A stretch of DNA of 64,000 bases from Arthrobacter globiformis. GTDB lineage: Bacteria; Actinomycetota; Actinomycetes; Actinomycetales; Micrococcaceae. The position numbers and the translations under genes are program-made. The DNA lies in the NCBI RefSeq assembly GCF_030818015.1, contig NZ_JAUSZX010000001.1:1364001-1428000 (forward strand). The letters are read 5' to 3'. Shown one piece after another: positions 52,685-61,941 of this stretch. Below the pieces are notes generated by a model that saw only the letters and a program-made list of their open reading frames with translations, ran no database searches and was not told the origin of the DNA. Positions within the stretch are counted from its first letter, which is position 1, and the number at the start of each line of letters is the position of its first letter.

Positions 52685-52713
52685 TTAAGTTACGAGTATT
52701 GACTGTAACTTAA
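52685..52713. promoter_or_regulatory. TetR-type operator within the transporter promoter
   Basis: TTAAGTTAC-N11-GTAACTTAA is a perfect inverted repeat. It overlaps a promoter with -35 TTGACT (52700-52705), a 17-base spacer and a -10 TAGTTT. The same arrangement recurs at 55066-55098, and the site also resembles the one at 54992. Confidence 0.85.
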
Positions 52714-52849
52714 CTCTAGCCTAGTTTGGTGTTGTCCGTATCACATGTGCTCTTCGTTGGCGCATCGATATACCCCGTTGGATGTGCCGATGCCGATCCT
52801 GCGGGCGGACCTCCGACTAGAAACCAAAGAAAGGCGTGCGATATCCGTG

Positions 52850-54196
52850 AATGTCCCGCCCCTGCATCCTCAGCTCCAGAACGAAGAAGTTCGTCTGACG
52901 GACGTAATCGACAACCGGCCCCTCGGTCGCTTCCACTACCTCATTCTCTTCTTGTCCGGTGCCGTCATGTTCCTGGACGGCTTTGATACCCAGTCGATCA
53001 GTTTTGCCGCTCCGGTAATCGCCAAAGAGTGGGGCCTGCCGGTTGCTGCACTGGGACCCATTCTTTCTGCCGCAATTGTCGGTCTCATGGTTGGGTATCT
53101 TGTGCTCTCACCTTTGGCGAACAGGGTTGGCAACCGACGGGTTGTCATCGTGTGCACTGCCATGTTCGGCTCGCTTACGTTAGCGTCGGCCCTGGCAATG
53201 GAGCCGAACCATCTCATTGCCTTTAGGTTCCTGACCGGTGCCGGCCTTGGGGCCGTGATCCCGAGTGTTGTGTCCCTGACCAGCGAGTTCGCCCCTAAAC
53301 GGCGGCGTTCGAGCTTCGTGATGTTCATCTACTGCTGGCTTGCTTTGGGATTTGTGGCTGCCGGCATCTCATCGGGCTTCATCATTCCGCTGCTGGGGTG
53401 GCGCATGATGTTCGTTATTGGGGGCCTTGTGCCGCTTGTTCTGCTTGGGTTCCTCATCCGGTACCTTCCGGAGTCACCGCGCTTCCTCTTGAGGGAAGTG
53501 GACGGGCAAAGGAGGGTTCGCGCGATCCTGCAGCGGCTTCAGCCGGATCTTCCGGCGGCAGCGAACATCGTCAACGATGGGGAAAATCATGCGTCAAAAA
53601 GGGCCAAAACGCAGGTTGCCGAGCTCTTTCGCCGCAAGTGGCTAATCAGCACAATCCTGTTGTGGCTGGCCTTCGTAGCAAATCTTGCCGCATTCTATTC
53701 AATTCAAAGCTGGCTGCCCACTATCGTCGGCTCCCTCGGCCGGGCTCCGGAAATCGTCATCGCCGCGACAGTGCTGACAACGATAGGGGGAATCGTCGCA
53801 GCCGCGGCCATCGGTCCCGCAATGGACCGCATCAACCCCTTCGGCACTCTCGGAGCCGTGTACCTTCTAGGTGCCGTGTTTGTCGTGGCGCTAGGCGCCG
53901 TATTGGGCGCGGGAGCCGAAATGCTGCTCGTGACGGCGTTCTTCACAGGAGCCTGCGTCACGGGTGGTCAAATGAGCGTGATAGCGCTCGCTACTGTTCT
54001 CTACCCGCCCCACATGCGATCGGCGGGAGTCGGATGGGCCCTGGGTATGGGACGCCTCGGCGGAATTGCTGGGCCTCTGCTGGTGGGTGTTGCCCTCGGC
54101 GGTGGAATCGCCCCTCAGCAGGTCTTCCTGGTGATGGCGGGGGCCCTGGTGATCGCAGGAGTCAGCGTCCTGGTTCTGGGGCGCATGCACCGCTAA
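52850..54196 (+). CDS. MFS aromatic acid:H+ symporter (AAHS family)
   Basis: This transporter of about 448 residues belongs to the aromatic acid:H+ symporter family. The TM1 motif MFLDGFDTQSISFA carries the conserved DGFD, and the central loop has RYLPESPRFLL. Relatives are PcaK and BenK. The start is uncertain (GTG 52850, or an upstream ATG at 52745). Its promoter holds the same operator as the nitroreductase operon, so it probably imports nitrobenzoate or a related aromatic acid. Confidence 0.87.
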   Translation, partial: NVPPLHPQLQNEEVRLTDVIDNRPLGRFHYLILFLSGAVMFLDGFDTQSISFAAPVIAKEWGLPVAALGPILSAAIVGLMVGYLVLSPLANRVGNRRVVIVCTAMFGSLTLASALAMEPNHLIAFRFLTGAGLGAVIPSVVSLTSEFAPKRRRSSFVMFIYCWLALGFVAAGISSGFIIPLLGWRMMFVIGGLVPLVLLGFLIRYLPESPRFLLREVDGQRRVRAILQRLQPDLPAAANIVNDGENHASKRAKTQVAELFRRKWLISTILLWLAFVANLAAFYSIQSWLPTIVGSLGRAPEIVIAATVLTTIGGIVAAAAIGPAMDRINPFGTLGAVYLLGAVFVVALGAVLGAGAEMLLVTAFFTGACVTGGQMSVIALATVLYPPHMRSAGVGWALGMGRLGGIAGPLLVGVALGGGIAPQQVFLVMAGALVIAGVSVLVLGRMHR

Positions 54197-54210
54197 GCGC
54201 TGGCATGGGC

Positions 54211-54244
54211 GGGGCCGGTTCTGTTAGGGAAAGAAACCGGCCCC
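54211..54244 (+). terminator. Hairpin, probable terminator
   Basis: ggggccggtt and aaccggcccc form a perfect 10-bp stem with a 14-base loop, 15 bases after the transporter stop. It lies between convergent genes and may serve both. No clear T run follows. Confidence 0.6.
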
Positions 54245-54324
54245 GACTCATGCCGGAAAAGAGAAGGGGCAGCCTGGAGTGCTTTTGGTGCCGGCAGTCG
54301 GTTCTGCATCCGCGCTCAGAGCCC

Positions 54325-54972
54325 CTAGCCGGGGTTGGCAGCGATGGCTGGCCATATGGCCCGCACGACCTTCTCGGCCAGGCCGGCCTTATCTGTATCT
54401 GCGCGCAGGAACGCGGCAAAATAGCTGCCGAAGCACATTGAGGCAATGGTGCTTTTATCGATTCCCTGTTTGACTGCGCCCCGATCCTGAAGGCTGGCCA
54501 GCGTGCGCTCCAGGAGGTTCACCCGTGGTTCAACAGCGTGCTCGGTGAGAATTGCCATCAGCCCGGGGGTTCGGTTGGTCTCGCCCATGAAGTTTCCCAT
54601 GAGGATCATCGCATCGGGATTGAAATACGTGGGATCCAACCGGCGAACAGCCTCAGTCAAGGCCTCCAAGGGCGGAAGTTCATCCAAATTAAGGTTCGGG
54701 TAAGTGTTCCGTTGCTCGCGGAAGCCGTAGTCCAAGGCATCGACCACCAGTTCGAACTTCCCAGGCCACCGTCTGTACAGGGTGGGGCGGGTGACGCCGG
54801 CATCTGCCGCAACGTCGCCAAGGGTCATCTTGGAGTATCCGTCCAGAACAAGCCGACGGCGGGTCGCCTTGATAATGACCTCGTCAACGGCAGGATCTCT
54901 GGGTCTGCCGCCTTTGGAAACCTCAGCCGCGGCACTTTCGTCCGAGGTCCGGTCCGCTGGCTTCGTGGCCAC
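54325..54972 (-). CDS. TetR-family regulator of the nitroaromatic cluster
   Basis: This 215-residue regulator has a long polar N-terminus and a helix-turn-helix (MTLGDVAADAGVTRPTLYRR, about residues 49-68). It has a C-terminal domain of the TetR_C_11-like type. The GTG at 54972 follows GGAGG by 6 bases. Its own promoter and those of the lyase/nitroreductase operon and the transporter share the GTTAC-N11-GTAAC operator, so it likely represses all three. Confidence 0.9.
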   Translation of the reverse strand: MATKPADRTSDESAAAEVSKGGRPRDPAVDEVIIKATRRRLVLDGYSKMTLGDVAADAGVTRPTLYRRWPGKFELVVDALDYGFREQRNTYPNLNLDELPPLEALTEAVRRLDPTYFNPDAMILMGNFMGETNRTPGLMAILTEHAVEPRVNLLERTLASLQDRGAVKQGIDKSTIASMCFGSYFAAFLRADTDKAGLAEKVVRAIWPAIAANPG

Positions 54973-54991
54973 CTACAACCTCCAGAAATTA

Positions 54992-55020
54992 GGTTACGTT
55001 ACGAACTCTCAACGTAACAG
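54992..55020. promoter_or_regulatory. TetR operator at the regulator's own gene
   Basis: GGTTACGTTAC-N11-GTAAC (54992-55018) is an inverted repeat with the same arm and spacer lengths as the sites at 52685 and 55066. It is 19 bases from the regulator's start codon, which suggests autorepression. Confidence 0.75.
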
Positions 55021-55065
55021 AAGACACTGCTCTTCGACAGCCACCTCCGGCAGATCAGGCAATAA

Positions 55066-55098
55066 GGTTTAATTACAGCTATTGACTGTAACGTAACC
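55066..55098. promoter_or_regulatory. TetR operator within the lyase/nitroreductase promoter
   Basis: GGTTTAATTAC-N11-GTAACGTAACC is an imperfect inverted repeat. It overlaps a promoter with -35 TTGACT (55083-55088), a 17-base spacer and a -10 TAGCTT. The -35/spacer half is almost identical to the promoter at 52700. Confidence 0.85.
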
Positions 55099-55156
55099 TC
55101 GGGATAGCTTTATTGCATCGCAGCACAAGCTGGCGAGTACCAACAGGAGACTAATC

Positions 55157-55663
55157 ATGAACGCACTTCAGGAGCTCATCAATCGGAGCATCCCTTTCCT
55201 TGACGAAGTCAAGAACCGCACCGCCGGCGGTGAACTCGAAACCTGGCTGAACGAAAACTATGGTCCAGGCACCCCTTTGTTTGAGGATCTTTCCCGGATG
55301 ATCACTGAGGGCGTCCGCGACGGCTGGGCGGCCAACATCGAAGTTGATGGTCCGAACTACAGGCGGAGCCGCCTCGCTGATCCCAGCGATGTACTCAACT
55401 ACTTCAGCATCACTGCGGTGTACATGAACAGTGTCGAGCCCTACCGCGGCGATTACCACCAGCACCCTTACGGGGAGCTGAACCTCGTGGTCCCCCTCGA
55501 TCCCGAAGCCAGGCTCGCAGGGCCCAACGGGTGGTCAGGACCGGGATGGACAGCTCCAGGACCCGGCAGCCACCACTACCCGGAAGTTAAGGGCGGAGCG
55601 CTGATCGCACTCTTCTTCCTGCCCGCCGGCCGCATCTCCTACGACATCACGCCCAGCTACTAG
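55157..55663 (+). CDS. pnbB: 4-hydroxylaminobenzoate lyase (PnbB-like, DUF4863)
   Basis: This 168-residue cupin-like protein matches the DUF4863 family, whose characterised member PnbB converts 4-hydroxylaminobenzoate to protocatechuate and ammonia. Histidine-rich segments (YRGDYHQHPYGELNLVVPLD and GSHHYPEV) are likely metal ligands. AGGAG precedes the ATG. The nitroreductase gene follows after 12 bases, which would supply the substrate. The assignment rests on recalled family features plus context, so it is likely but not proven. Confidence 0.8.
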   Translation: MNALQELINRSIPFLDEVKNRTAGGELETWLNENYGPGTPLFEDLSRMITEGVRDGWAANIEVDGPNYRRSRLADPSDVLNYFSITAVYMNSVEPYRGDYHQHPYGELNLVVPLDPEARLAGPNGWSGPGWTAPGPGSHHYPEVKGGALIALFFLPAGRISYDITPSY

Positions 55664-55675
55664 GCGGAGGGAACG

Positions 55676-56590
55676 ATGTGCCAATGCAAGTGCGGGGACG
55701 TGTGCGGCACGGTGACCCGCCTCGCCATACAGCGGATGAGTGTCGAGGAGGCCCTGCTGAGCAGGCGCAGCGTACGTGCTTTCTTGCCGAGGCCGGTTTC
55801 TAGAAGCACCGTTGAGAGGATCCTGGAGCTTGCCTCTCGCTCAGCCAGCAATTCGAATGGGCAACCGTGGCAGGTCCACGTTCTCTCCGGTGCCGCAAAG
55901 GACCGCCTAACTGCAGCTCTCCTGCAGGCCCATGACGCCGGAGAACGCGTCCAGAGGTGCGAGTTCGACTATCAGCCACGCCCGGACGAATGGGTGGAAC
56001 CCTTCCTGTCCCGGCGGAGCGATTTCGGCCAGGGCCTCTACGGCGAAACGCTGGGAATTGACTTCACGGACCTTGCTGGCAGGGACGCCCATCACCGACG
56101 CAACTATGAGTTCTTTGGAGCTCCCGTCGGCATCTTCCTCACCGTCAGCCGTCACCAGCTGGACAGTGCGCTCATCGACGCCGGTCTGTTCCTGCAGGCT
56201 ACGATGCTTGCTGCTCGTGCGTCAGGACTCGACACCTGCCCCCAAGCCTCGTTCCTGGATTACTACCCGGTCATTAGAAGCCACCTGGAAATCGCAGACG
56301 ATCACAGGATCATCTGCGGACTATCCCTGGGTTATGCGGACGCATCACACCGGTTGAACAGTTTCGCCACCTCGCGGCAACGCGTGACGGACTTTGCAAC
56401 CTTCTATGAAGAGGGAGCTGAGGACGCTGTGACAACGGACGGCCACACCTCGGGCATCGCGTCGTTGCCGCAATGGCCGACCCACGGGCTCTCGGCTGGC
56501 GGTGAAACCAACATTAATCACGAGGCTTGGGCCGGCTGGCTGCAGGACTCCCAGGATCATCCCGTCAGAGAATGCGAAAGCTCGGTCTGA
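55676..56590 (+). CDS. pnbA: Nitroreductase (PnbA-like)
   Basis: This 304-residue FMN-dependent nitroreductase has the N-terminal SRRSVRAFLPRPVSRSTVERI and the Asn/Gly segment SNSNGQPWQVHVL. The C-terminal part is GLSLGYADASH. Following the lyase gene by 12 bases, it would reduce 4-nitrobenzoate to 4-hydroxylaminobenzoate. The ATG at 55676 has GGAGGG directly upstream; ATG 55736 would also fit, and it would remove an odd Cys-rich start (MCQCKCGDVC). A hairpin follows. Confidence 0.88.
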   Translation: MCQCKCGDVCGTVTRLAIQRMSVEEALLSRRSVRAFLPRPVSRSTVERILELASRSASNSNGQPWQVHVLSGAAKDRLTAALLQAHDAGERVQRCEFDYQPRPDEWVEPFLSRRSDFGQGLYGETLGIDFTDLAGRDAHHRRNYEFFGAPVGIFLTVSRHQLDSALIDAGLFLQATMLAARASGLDTCPQASFLDYYPVIRSHLEIADDHRIICGLSLGYADASHRLNSFATSRQRVTDFATFYEEGAEDAVTTDGHTSGIASLPQWPTHGLSAGGETNINHEAWAGWLQDSQDHPVRECESSV

Positions 56591-56612
56591 CCGGCCTGGC
56601 ACGATGATTACC

Positions 56613-56645
56613 GCGGGAGAGACCGAGGACTTTGGTCTCTCCCGC
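56613..56645 (+). terminator. Hairpin after the nitroreductase gene
   Basis: gcgggagagacc and ggtctctcccgc form a perfect 12-bp stem with a 9-base loop, 22 bases after the stop. It lacks a T run, so it may only reduce read-through into the transporter that follows. Confidence 0.7.
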
Positions 56646-56683
56646 CATAAGAGTAGGAAACAGAGTAGTTCTGGAAGGCCCTC

Positions 56684-57898
56684 GTGGAAAACCAAATCGA
56701 TTCACCAGTCCGGACGTCTTCGGGCAGGGCTTTAGGCAGTCCCCACAATGCCCCGTTGTTGGCGCTCGGGCTCGCCGTCGGGCCCGTCATTGCACTGGGG
56801 TTCATGCGGTTCGCCTATGCGTTGTTACTCCCCGCCATGAAGTCTGATCTGGACTGGTCGTATGCGACTGCAGGAGGAATTAACACCGCCAACGCGGCGG
56901 GATACATTCTTGGGTCGGCAAGCGGCGCCTGGTGGGGGCGTAGGTTTGGCAGCCGGCAGGCCTACATATGGGGGATTGCCATCAGTGCCCTGACTCTTGT
57001 CGCGTCGGCGGTGAGTGGAGAATTCACATATCTTGCCATCGTCAGGTTTGTGGGAGGCGTCGCTACCGCTGTCCTCTTCGTCGTTGGTGCGGGCCTGGCA
57101 TCGCGAATTCCTACGTCTTCGGCGGGACAGTCAGTAAAGATGGTAGGAATCTTCATGTCCGGGGTGGGAGTCGGCATAGTACTCGCCGGAATCCTTGTTC
57201 CGGTCGTGTTGGCCTGGCTGGGGAACCCGGGTTGGCGGGTAGGCTGGCTCGTCATGGGCGCGTCAGCCGCCTTGGCTCTGGTTCCAGCCAGCATGGCGTC
57301 GGGCAAAATCGAGACGGCGGCAGAACGAACCGGGCGGAGGGTATCCCTCGCTTTCCTTGTTCCGGCCTTCACATGGAATCTGCTCTATGGGGCCGGCTAC
57401 GTCTCGTACATGACTTTCATCATTGCACTCCTTAATGCTCAGGGCCTCTCAGGTTGGCCGGCAACCATATTTTTCATCACTCTTGGCCTCGCCTCAGCCG
57501 CGTCCACTTTGTTCCTGTGGGCTAAAATCATCGACCGCCTTTCGTCTGCCCGGGCGCTGGCGCTGGTCTCGCTCGTTGTTCTTCTCGGATTGCTGCCAGT
57601 CCTCGTCGGGTCGGGACTGACGGCAGCGCTGATCTCAGCGGTGATATTCGGAGGCGCGTTTATGGCTGGCCCGACCGCTGCGGCCGTTCTCTCCAAACGG
57701 AGCCTGCCTCCAGAAGCACGTACTTCCGGAATTGCTGCCCAGACCGTCGCATTCAGCGTAGGCCAGGGCATTGGCCCTGTTATCTCGGGAGCGATGTCCG
57801 ACGGTTCATGGGGGATAGCAGGCGGGCTGTGGTTGTCGGTCATCCTGATCCTTGGGGCAGGGACCGCTGCTCTGTTCCAGAGGCAATCACACGGTTAG
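56684..57898 (+). CDS. MFS transporter, YbfB/YjiJ type
   Basis: This 404-residue major facilitator has about twelve hydrophobic segments. The opening PVIALGFMRFAYALLLPAMK is typical of the YbfB/YjiJ family. The GTG at 56684 has GGAAGG upstream. It follows the nitroreductase gene by 93 bases on the same strand, across a hairpin. It may belong to the nitroaromatic regulon as an exporter or second importer. The stop overlaps the convergent glycosidase stop by four bases. Confidence 0.85.
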   Translation: MENQIDSPVRTSSGRALGSPHNAPLLALGLAVGPVIALGFMRFAYALLLPAMKSDLDWSYATAGGINTANAAGYILGSASGAWWGRRFGSRQAYIWGIAISALTLVASAVSGEFTYLAIVRFVGGVATAVLFVVGAGLASRIPTSSAGQSVKMVGIFMSGVGVGIVLAGILVPVVLAWLGNPGWRVGWLVMGASAALALVPASMASGKIETAAERTGRRVSLAFLVPAFTWNLLYGAGYVSYMTFIIALLNAQGLSGWPATIFFITLGLASAASTLFLWAKIIDRLSSARALALVSLVVLLGLLPVLVGSGLTAALISAVIFGGAFMAGPTAAAVLSKRSLPPEARTSGIAAQTVAFSVGQGIGPVISGAMSDGSWGIAGGLWLSVILILGAGTAALFQRQSHG

Positions 57899-60072
57899 CC
57901 AGGAGCAGGCCGATGCTGATCACCTGTTTGGTTCGCCTTTTCCGCCAGGTCAGACGCCCAGGGGCGGATGCCATGGTGGAACAACATCCCTTCGGGCAGT
58001 CCCTGAACGGTCGCGACGGATCCGGAGATGTCGATGGTGATCCTGCTGTTTGCCATGGGGGCGTTGGTGATGTGCAGGTCGCCGTAGGATTCCGGGAGAA
58101 CGGGGTCCAGCCAGAGGCCGCCGCGGGCAACGTCGGCGTAGTAGCCCATCAGGCTCTTCACCAGCTGGATGGGCGTGGCGGCGGCCCAGGCCTGCGGCGA
58201 GCATGCCGTGGGATAGGGGACGGGTTCGTCGAAGTGCTCGCGGCTGAAGCCGCAGAACAATTCCGGCAGCCGTCCTTCCGAGTACTCGGCCGCCTCAAAG
58301 AGGGCGGTCGAGATCCGCTGTGCCTCTTCGGCGAAGCCGTAGCGCAGGAGTCCCGCGGCGATGATCGCGTTGTCGTGGGGCCACACTGATCCGTTGTGGT
58401 AGCTTGCGGGGTTGTAGGCGCCCATGTCGCTGGCCAGGGTTCGTACACCCCAGCCGCTGAACATTTCCGGGGACATGAGCCGTTCCGCCACCAGCGGGGC
58501 CTTGTCCTCGTCGATGATGCCGAACAACAGGCATTGCCCCATGTTGGAGGCGCATGCGTCCACCGGCTTCTTGCGGCCGTCCAGGGCGATGGCGTAGTAG
58601 CCGCGGTCGGGCAGCCAGAACTGTTCATTGAACTGCTTCTTTAGCTGCCCCCCGCGCTCCCGGTACTCGGCCGCGAGGGCCATGTCGCCGGCGTCGTAGG
58701 CTATCCAGGACCGCGCCATGTAGGCGCTGTAGACGTAGGCCTGCACCTCGCACAATGCGATTGGTGGCTCGGCCATCCTGCCGTCGGCAAAGTTGATGCC
58801 GTCCCAGGAGTCCTTCCAGCCCTGGTTGATCAGCCCCTGGTCATTGAGGCGCTGGTATTCGACGAAGCCGTCGCCGTCCTTGTCGCCGTAGTCCCGGATC
58901 CAGTCCAGCGCCCGGTCAACATGCGGCAGCAGGGAGGAGATGGTTTCCGGGGCGAATCCCCAGCGGCTGACTTCGCCGAACAAGGCTACGAACAGCGGGG
59001 TCGCATCGATGCTGCCGTAGTAGGCGGACTTGCCGCCCAGCGCCAGTCCGCTGGAGACATCGAGCCTGACCTCGTGCAGGATCTTCCCGGGTTCCTCCTC
59101 GCTCATCTCATCGACCACGCTGCCTTGGCGATCGGCGAGGGTTTGGATGGTGCCGAAGGCCAGTGACGGATCCACCGGCAGCGCCATGAGGGATGCCCAG
59201 AGTGAGTCCCGGCCGAACAGGGCCATGAACCAGGGCGCGCCGGCGGCCACCACGATCCGGTCGGGGTGGTCGGGGTCCTCGATGCGAAGTGCCCCAAGGT
59301 CGTCATAGCTGCGGCGAAGCGTCCGCTCGATGGAGCGATTGCCCATGCGCAGCACTGGAATCTTTGACACCCACTCCTGCCTGCGGAGGTCGCGCGGAGA
59401 GAGTCCGCCGGCGTCCGAACGAACAAACGGTTGCGCCGCCGGACCTGACATGTCTGCTGTGGGCACCGCGCTTACAGTGGCGCTCCATTGTCCGTGCGGT
59501 GGGACCACGGTGCGGTATGTCAGGGCTTCGGGTGTGGCGTCTGCGCGGCTGGCCGACACGACGACGCCCTTCCGAATGTCCTGCCAGACGGCCCGGATGG
59601 TCAGCGCGTCGCCGTCGGCTTGACGGGATTCGTTCCAACGCCCTTGGATGCGCGCCTCCTTCACCTCGAACAGGTCAGCGAAGTCCGCGTCGACTTTGAG
59701 GGAGACCACGCATTCGGCGGGGACCGGCGCGTAATTTCTGACGGTGATCTGCTCCACGATACCGGCGCCGACCTCGCGGAGGCGTTCGACAATCAGCGGG
59801 CTGTCCGCGTGCCCATCCGGGCGGGGGACGCGGCCGGCAAACAGGCCCCGGTACGGTTCCTTGGTTTTAGCCGCCAGTGGCTCCAGTGGGGCTCCGTTGA
59901 CGGTCAGATGCCAGCCGGACAGGATGCGGGTGTCCTCATAGAAAACCCCGTGCGGGTAGTCCGGATGAATGTCGCCGTTCGCCGAGGAGATGCAGAAGCA
60001 TGCGCCTTCCACCAGGGTGACTGCGCCTGGCCCTGGCGAACCTGCAGCAGTGTCGGCATTCCATCCAGCCAT
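57895..60072 (-). CDS. Glycogen-debranching-like glycoside hydrolase
   Basis: This 725-residue protein has a glycogen-debranching-enzyme N-terminal domain (GVFYEDTRILSGWHLTVNG, residues 43-61) and a catalytic (alpha/alpha)6-barrel of the amylo-alpha-1,6-glucosidase/MGH1 type. The latter is marked by GAPWFMALFGRDSLW and DGDGFVEYQRL. AAGGAG precedes the ATG. Such enzymes act on alpha-glucosyl or oligosaccharide substrates, often in trehalose or glycogen metabolism. It stands alone and converges on the MFS gene. Confidence 0.88.
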   Translation of the reverse strand: MAGWNADTAAGSPGPGAVTLVEGACFCISSANGDIHPDYPHGVFYEDTRILSGWHLTVNGAPLEPLAAKTKEPYRGLFAGRVPRPDGHADSPLIVERLREVGAGIVEQITVRNYAPVPAECVVSLKVDADFADLFEVKEARIQGRWNESRQADGDALTIRAVWQDIRKGVVVSASRADATPEALTYRTVVPPHGQWSATVSAVPTADMSGPAAQPFVRSDAGGLSPRDLRRQEWVSKIPVLRMGNRSIERTLRRSYDDLGALRIEDPDHPDRIVVAAGAPWFMALFGRDSLWASLMALPVDPSLAFGTIQTLADRQGSVVDEMSEEEPGKILHEVRLDVSSGLALGGKSAYYGSIDATPLFVALFGEVSRWGFAPETISSLLPHVDRALDWIRDYGDKDGDGFVEYQRLNDQGLINQGWKDSWDGINFADGRMAEPPIALCEVQAYVYSAYMARSWIAYDAGDMALAAEYRERGGQLKKQFNEQFWLPDRGYYAIALDGRKKPVDACASNMGQCLLFGIIDEDKAPLVAERLMSPEMFSGWGVRTLASDMGAYNPASYHNGSVWPHDNAIIAAGLLRYGFAEEAQRISTALFEAAEYSEGRLPELFCGFSREHFDEPVPYPTACSPQAWAAATPIQLVKSLMGYYADVARGGLWLDPVLPESYGDLHITNAPMANSRITIDISGSVATVQGLPEGMLFHHGIRPWASDLAEKANQTGDQHRPAPG

Positions 60073-60441
60073 CCCTGCTCCTTCAAAGGATCGACTTCAA
60101 CGGCTCAGGGCCGTACAAGCGCCGAGCGGATCCTCCGGCGATCATCTGCTCAAACCGACGCTACGCCTCCGCGCCGACCGATACCAGTGGCACACGTCGG
60201 ATGGCCGATGCGGACGAGCACGAGCACACCCGGGAGCGCGACCGCGGTCAGGAGGGTCTCGAACTTCTGGCTGAATACCGCGGTCACGGTAGTGGCCCTT
60301 GGGCTAACCGCGGGTTTCAGGGTATTCGACCTGACCGCGAGGAAAGCAGCGGCGAAGGTCTAGACAGTCTTCCCGGCAAGGGCGCTGCTGAGTACCATTG
60401 CCGGCCACGGTTCTTTCGCTCTTCTTGGAGAGAAGACACGG
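60073..60441. other. Intergenic region, no gene seen
   Basis: About 370 bases lie between divergent genes. No frame with a ribosome site or recognisable product is present. GGAGA close to 60427 serves the membrane protein that follows. Confidence 0.45.
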
Positions 60442-61047
60442 ATGTACAGGGTCCCTTCAGCTCTTGGCTGGCTCGGCATAATCGGCGCCGTCGCCTGGAT
60501 TTCACTTATGGTTCTGATGGCTGGGGGTTGGGGGCCGCCGGGATCAGCCGAATATGACCGTTACGAGGCCAACTCGCAGCTTTGGGTGTTCGCTTTCGCC
60601 CTCATGGCCTGCGGCTTCATCGGACTGTTCCTGCGCTACAGAACCCGAGCGGAACCCGCTCTGGGACTCACTGCCACCGTCTCAGTAGTTCTCGGATTTG
60701 CGCTCATGATGGCGGGCAACGTGGCCGAATTCAGGCTCTTCAGCCATCTGCCCTACGAGGCGGACAATGCCCGCATGTGGGCGTGGTTAATATTCCTGCT
60801 CGGGTTCCTGTCGGTGCTCGTGGGAACCCTGCTCCTTGGAGTGTGGACCCGGCGCCAGGAGCTCCTTCCGCGGTGGGCAGGATGGATGTTCCTGCTGGCA
60901 CTTCCGGCCACATTTGTGGCTGCCGCCGCATCGCTGTATCCCGTTCCGCTATGTCTGGCGACGCTCACCGCCGGCATACTTGCTGTTCGGCCGAAGCCCA
61001 TGCCGCACGATGTATCTGGCCCGGCTACCGTGACCGGGCTACCCTGA
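60442..61047 (+). CDS. Membrane protein, uncharacterised
   Basis: This 201-residue integral membrane protein has about six hydrophobic segments (near residues 9-29, 50-66, 75-94, 113-133, 145-160 and 168-185). A short charged stretch carries the only polar loop (GPPGSAEYDRYEANSQ). GGAGA lies upstream of the ATG. I do not recognise the family. It is followed on the same strand by a SnoaL-like gene after about 230 bases. Confidence 0.65.
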   Translation: MYRVPSALGWLGIIGAVAWISLMVLMAGGWGPPGSAEYDRYEANSQLWVFAFALMACGFIGLFLRYRTRAEPALGLTATVSVVLGFALMMAGNVAEFRLFSHLPYEADNARMWAWLIFLLGFLSVLVGTLLLGVWTRRQELLPRWAGWMFLLALPATFVAAAASLYPVPLCLATLTAGILAVRPKPMPHDVSGPATVTGLP

Positions 61048-61274
61048 CTGCGTTCATCGTGCTGGCCGTGCTCGCAGCCCTGCCGGCCTTCATTGGCTCC
61101 ATACACTTCATAATTTCGGGGTGAACATGGGGACCCGCAGTGCTGCAGTCGGCATCCGTGAAACGGGACGGGTCCGGAGGGCGCATCGTTCTGAAACGGA
61201 GGCGCTATCGGGACGCTGAGGTGCATACTGGGGGCAGCGCCAGAAGGCGTGGTCCTGTGGGAGTGGTGAGGGTG

Positions 61275-61703
61275 ATGGTTGCTTCAAACTTCGATGGCGT
61301 GGTCGAGCGTCTGCGTGCCGCGCTTGACGAGATCCTGAAGGGCGATCCTGCGCCGTCGCAGGATCTGTTCGCCAAGAACGACGAGGTGACCCTGGCCAAC
61401 CCCCTGGGCGGCGTTTCCCGAGGGTGGGACAACGTCGCGGCCAGCATCGCCAAGGCGGCAGCGATCTACCGTGACGGTGCGGTCGTGTCCATGGAGAACG
61501 TTGCCACGGTCGTGGTCGGAGATCTTGCCTACGTGGTGCTGATCGAGCGGTTTAGGGTTCGGGTTGCGGGAGGGGCCGATCTGGACGACGTGGCCCTCCG
61601 CACGACGAACATCTATCGGCGGGAGGGCAACGAATGGCTGCTTGTCCACCGTCAGGCCGATACGCGAGTTGGTGAACAGGCGCCAGAGTCGGCAGTCCAG
61701 TAA
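61275..61703 (+). CDS. SnoaL/DUF4440-like NTF2-fold protein
   Basis: This protein of about 142 residues has the NTF2-like pattern of DUF4440: a helical start (VVERLRAALDEIL), GVSRGWDNVAASIA in the middle and C-terminal strands (VALRTTNIYRREGNEWLLVH). Such proteins are frequently stress-related or substrate-binding. The start is uncertain between ATG 61275 and nearby GTG codons (61266, 61257). Confidence 0.75.
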   Translation: MVASNFDGVVERLRAALDEILKGDPAPSQDLFAKNDEVTLANPLGGVSRGWDNVAASIAKAAAIYRDGAVVSMENVATVVVGDLAYVVLIERFRVRVAGGADLDDVALRTTNIYRREGNEWLLVHRQADTRVGEQAPESAVQ

Positions 61704-61941
61704 GAGCCGGTTGCGGCCGAGCGCGGCCGCGGCCAGCACGCCGTCGAACATCCTGCTGAACAGGAGCAACCGGGCCGTCGAGTAGATGCGCTTCACGTCG
61801 AGCATTTGGTCCCCCACGCGTTGTTTCCATTGGTGGGTTCTGGTTCCGGGCGAACTGCACTACCTTTTTGCTATGGCCATGGGCAAGCATCGTTGCTCTG
61901 ACCCTTTATAGAAATTTCTACTCAGAAGGAGTGGGAAGGGC

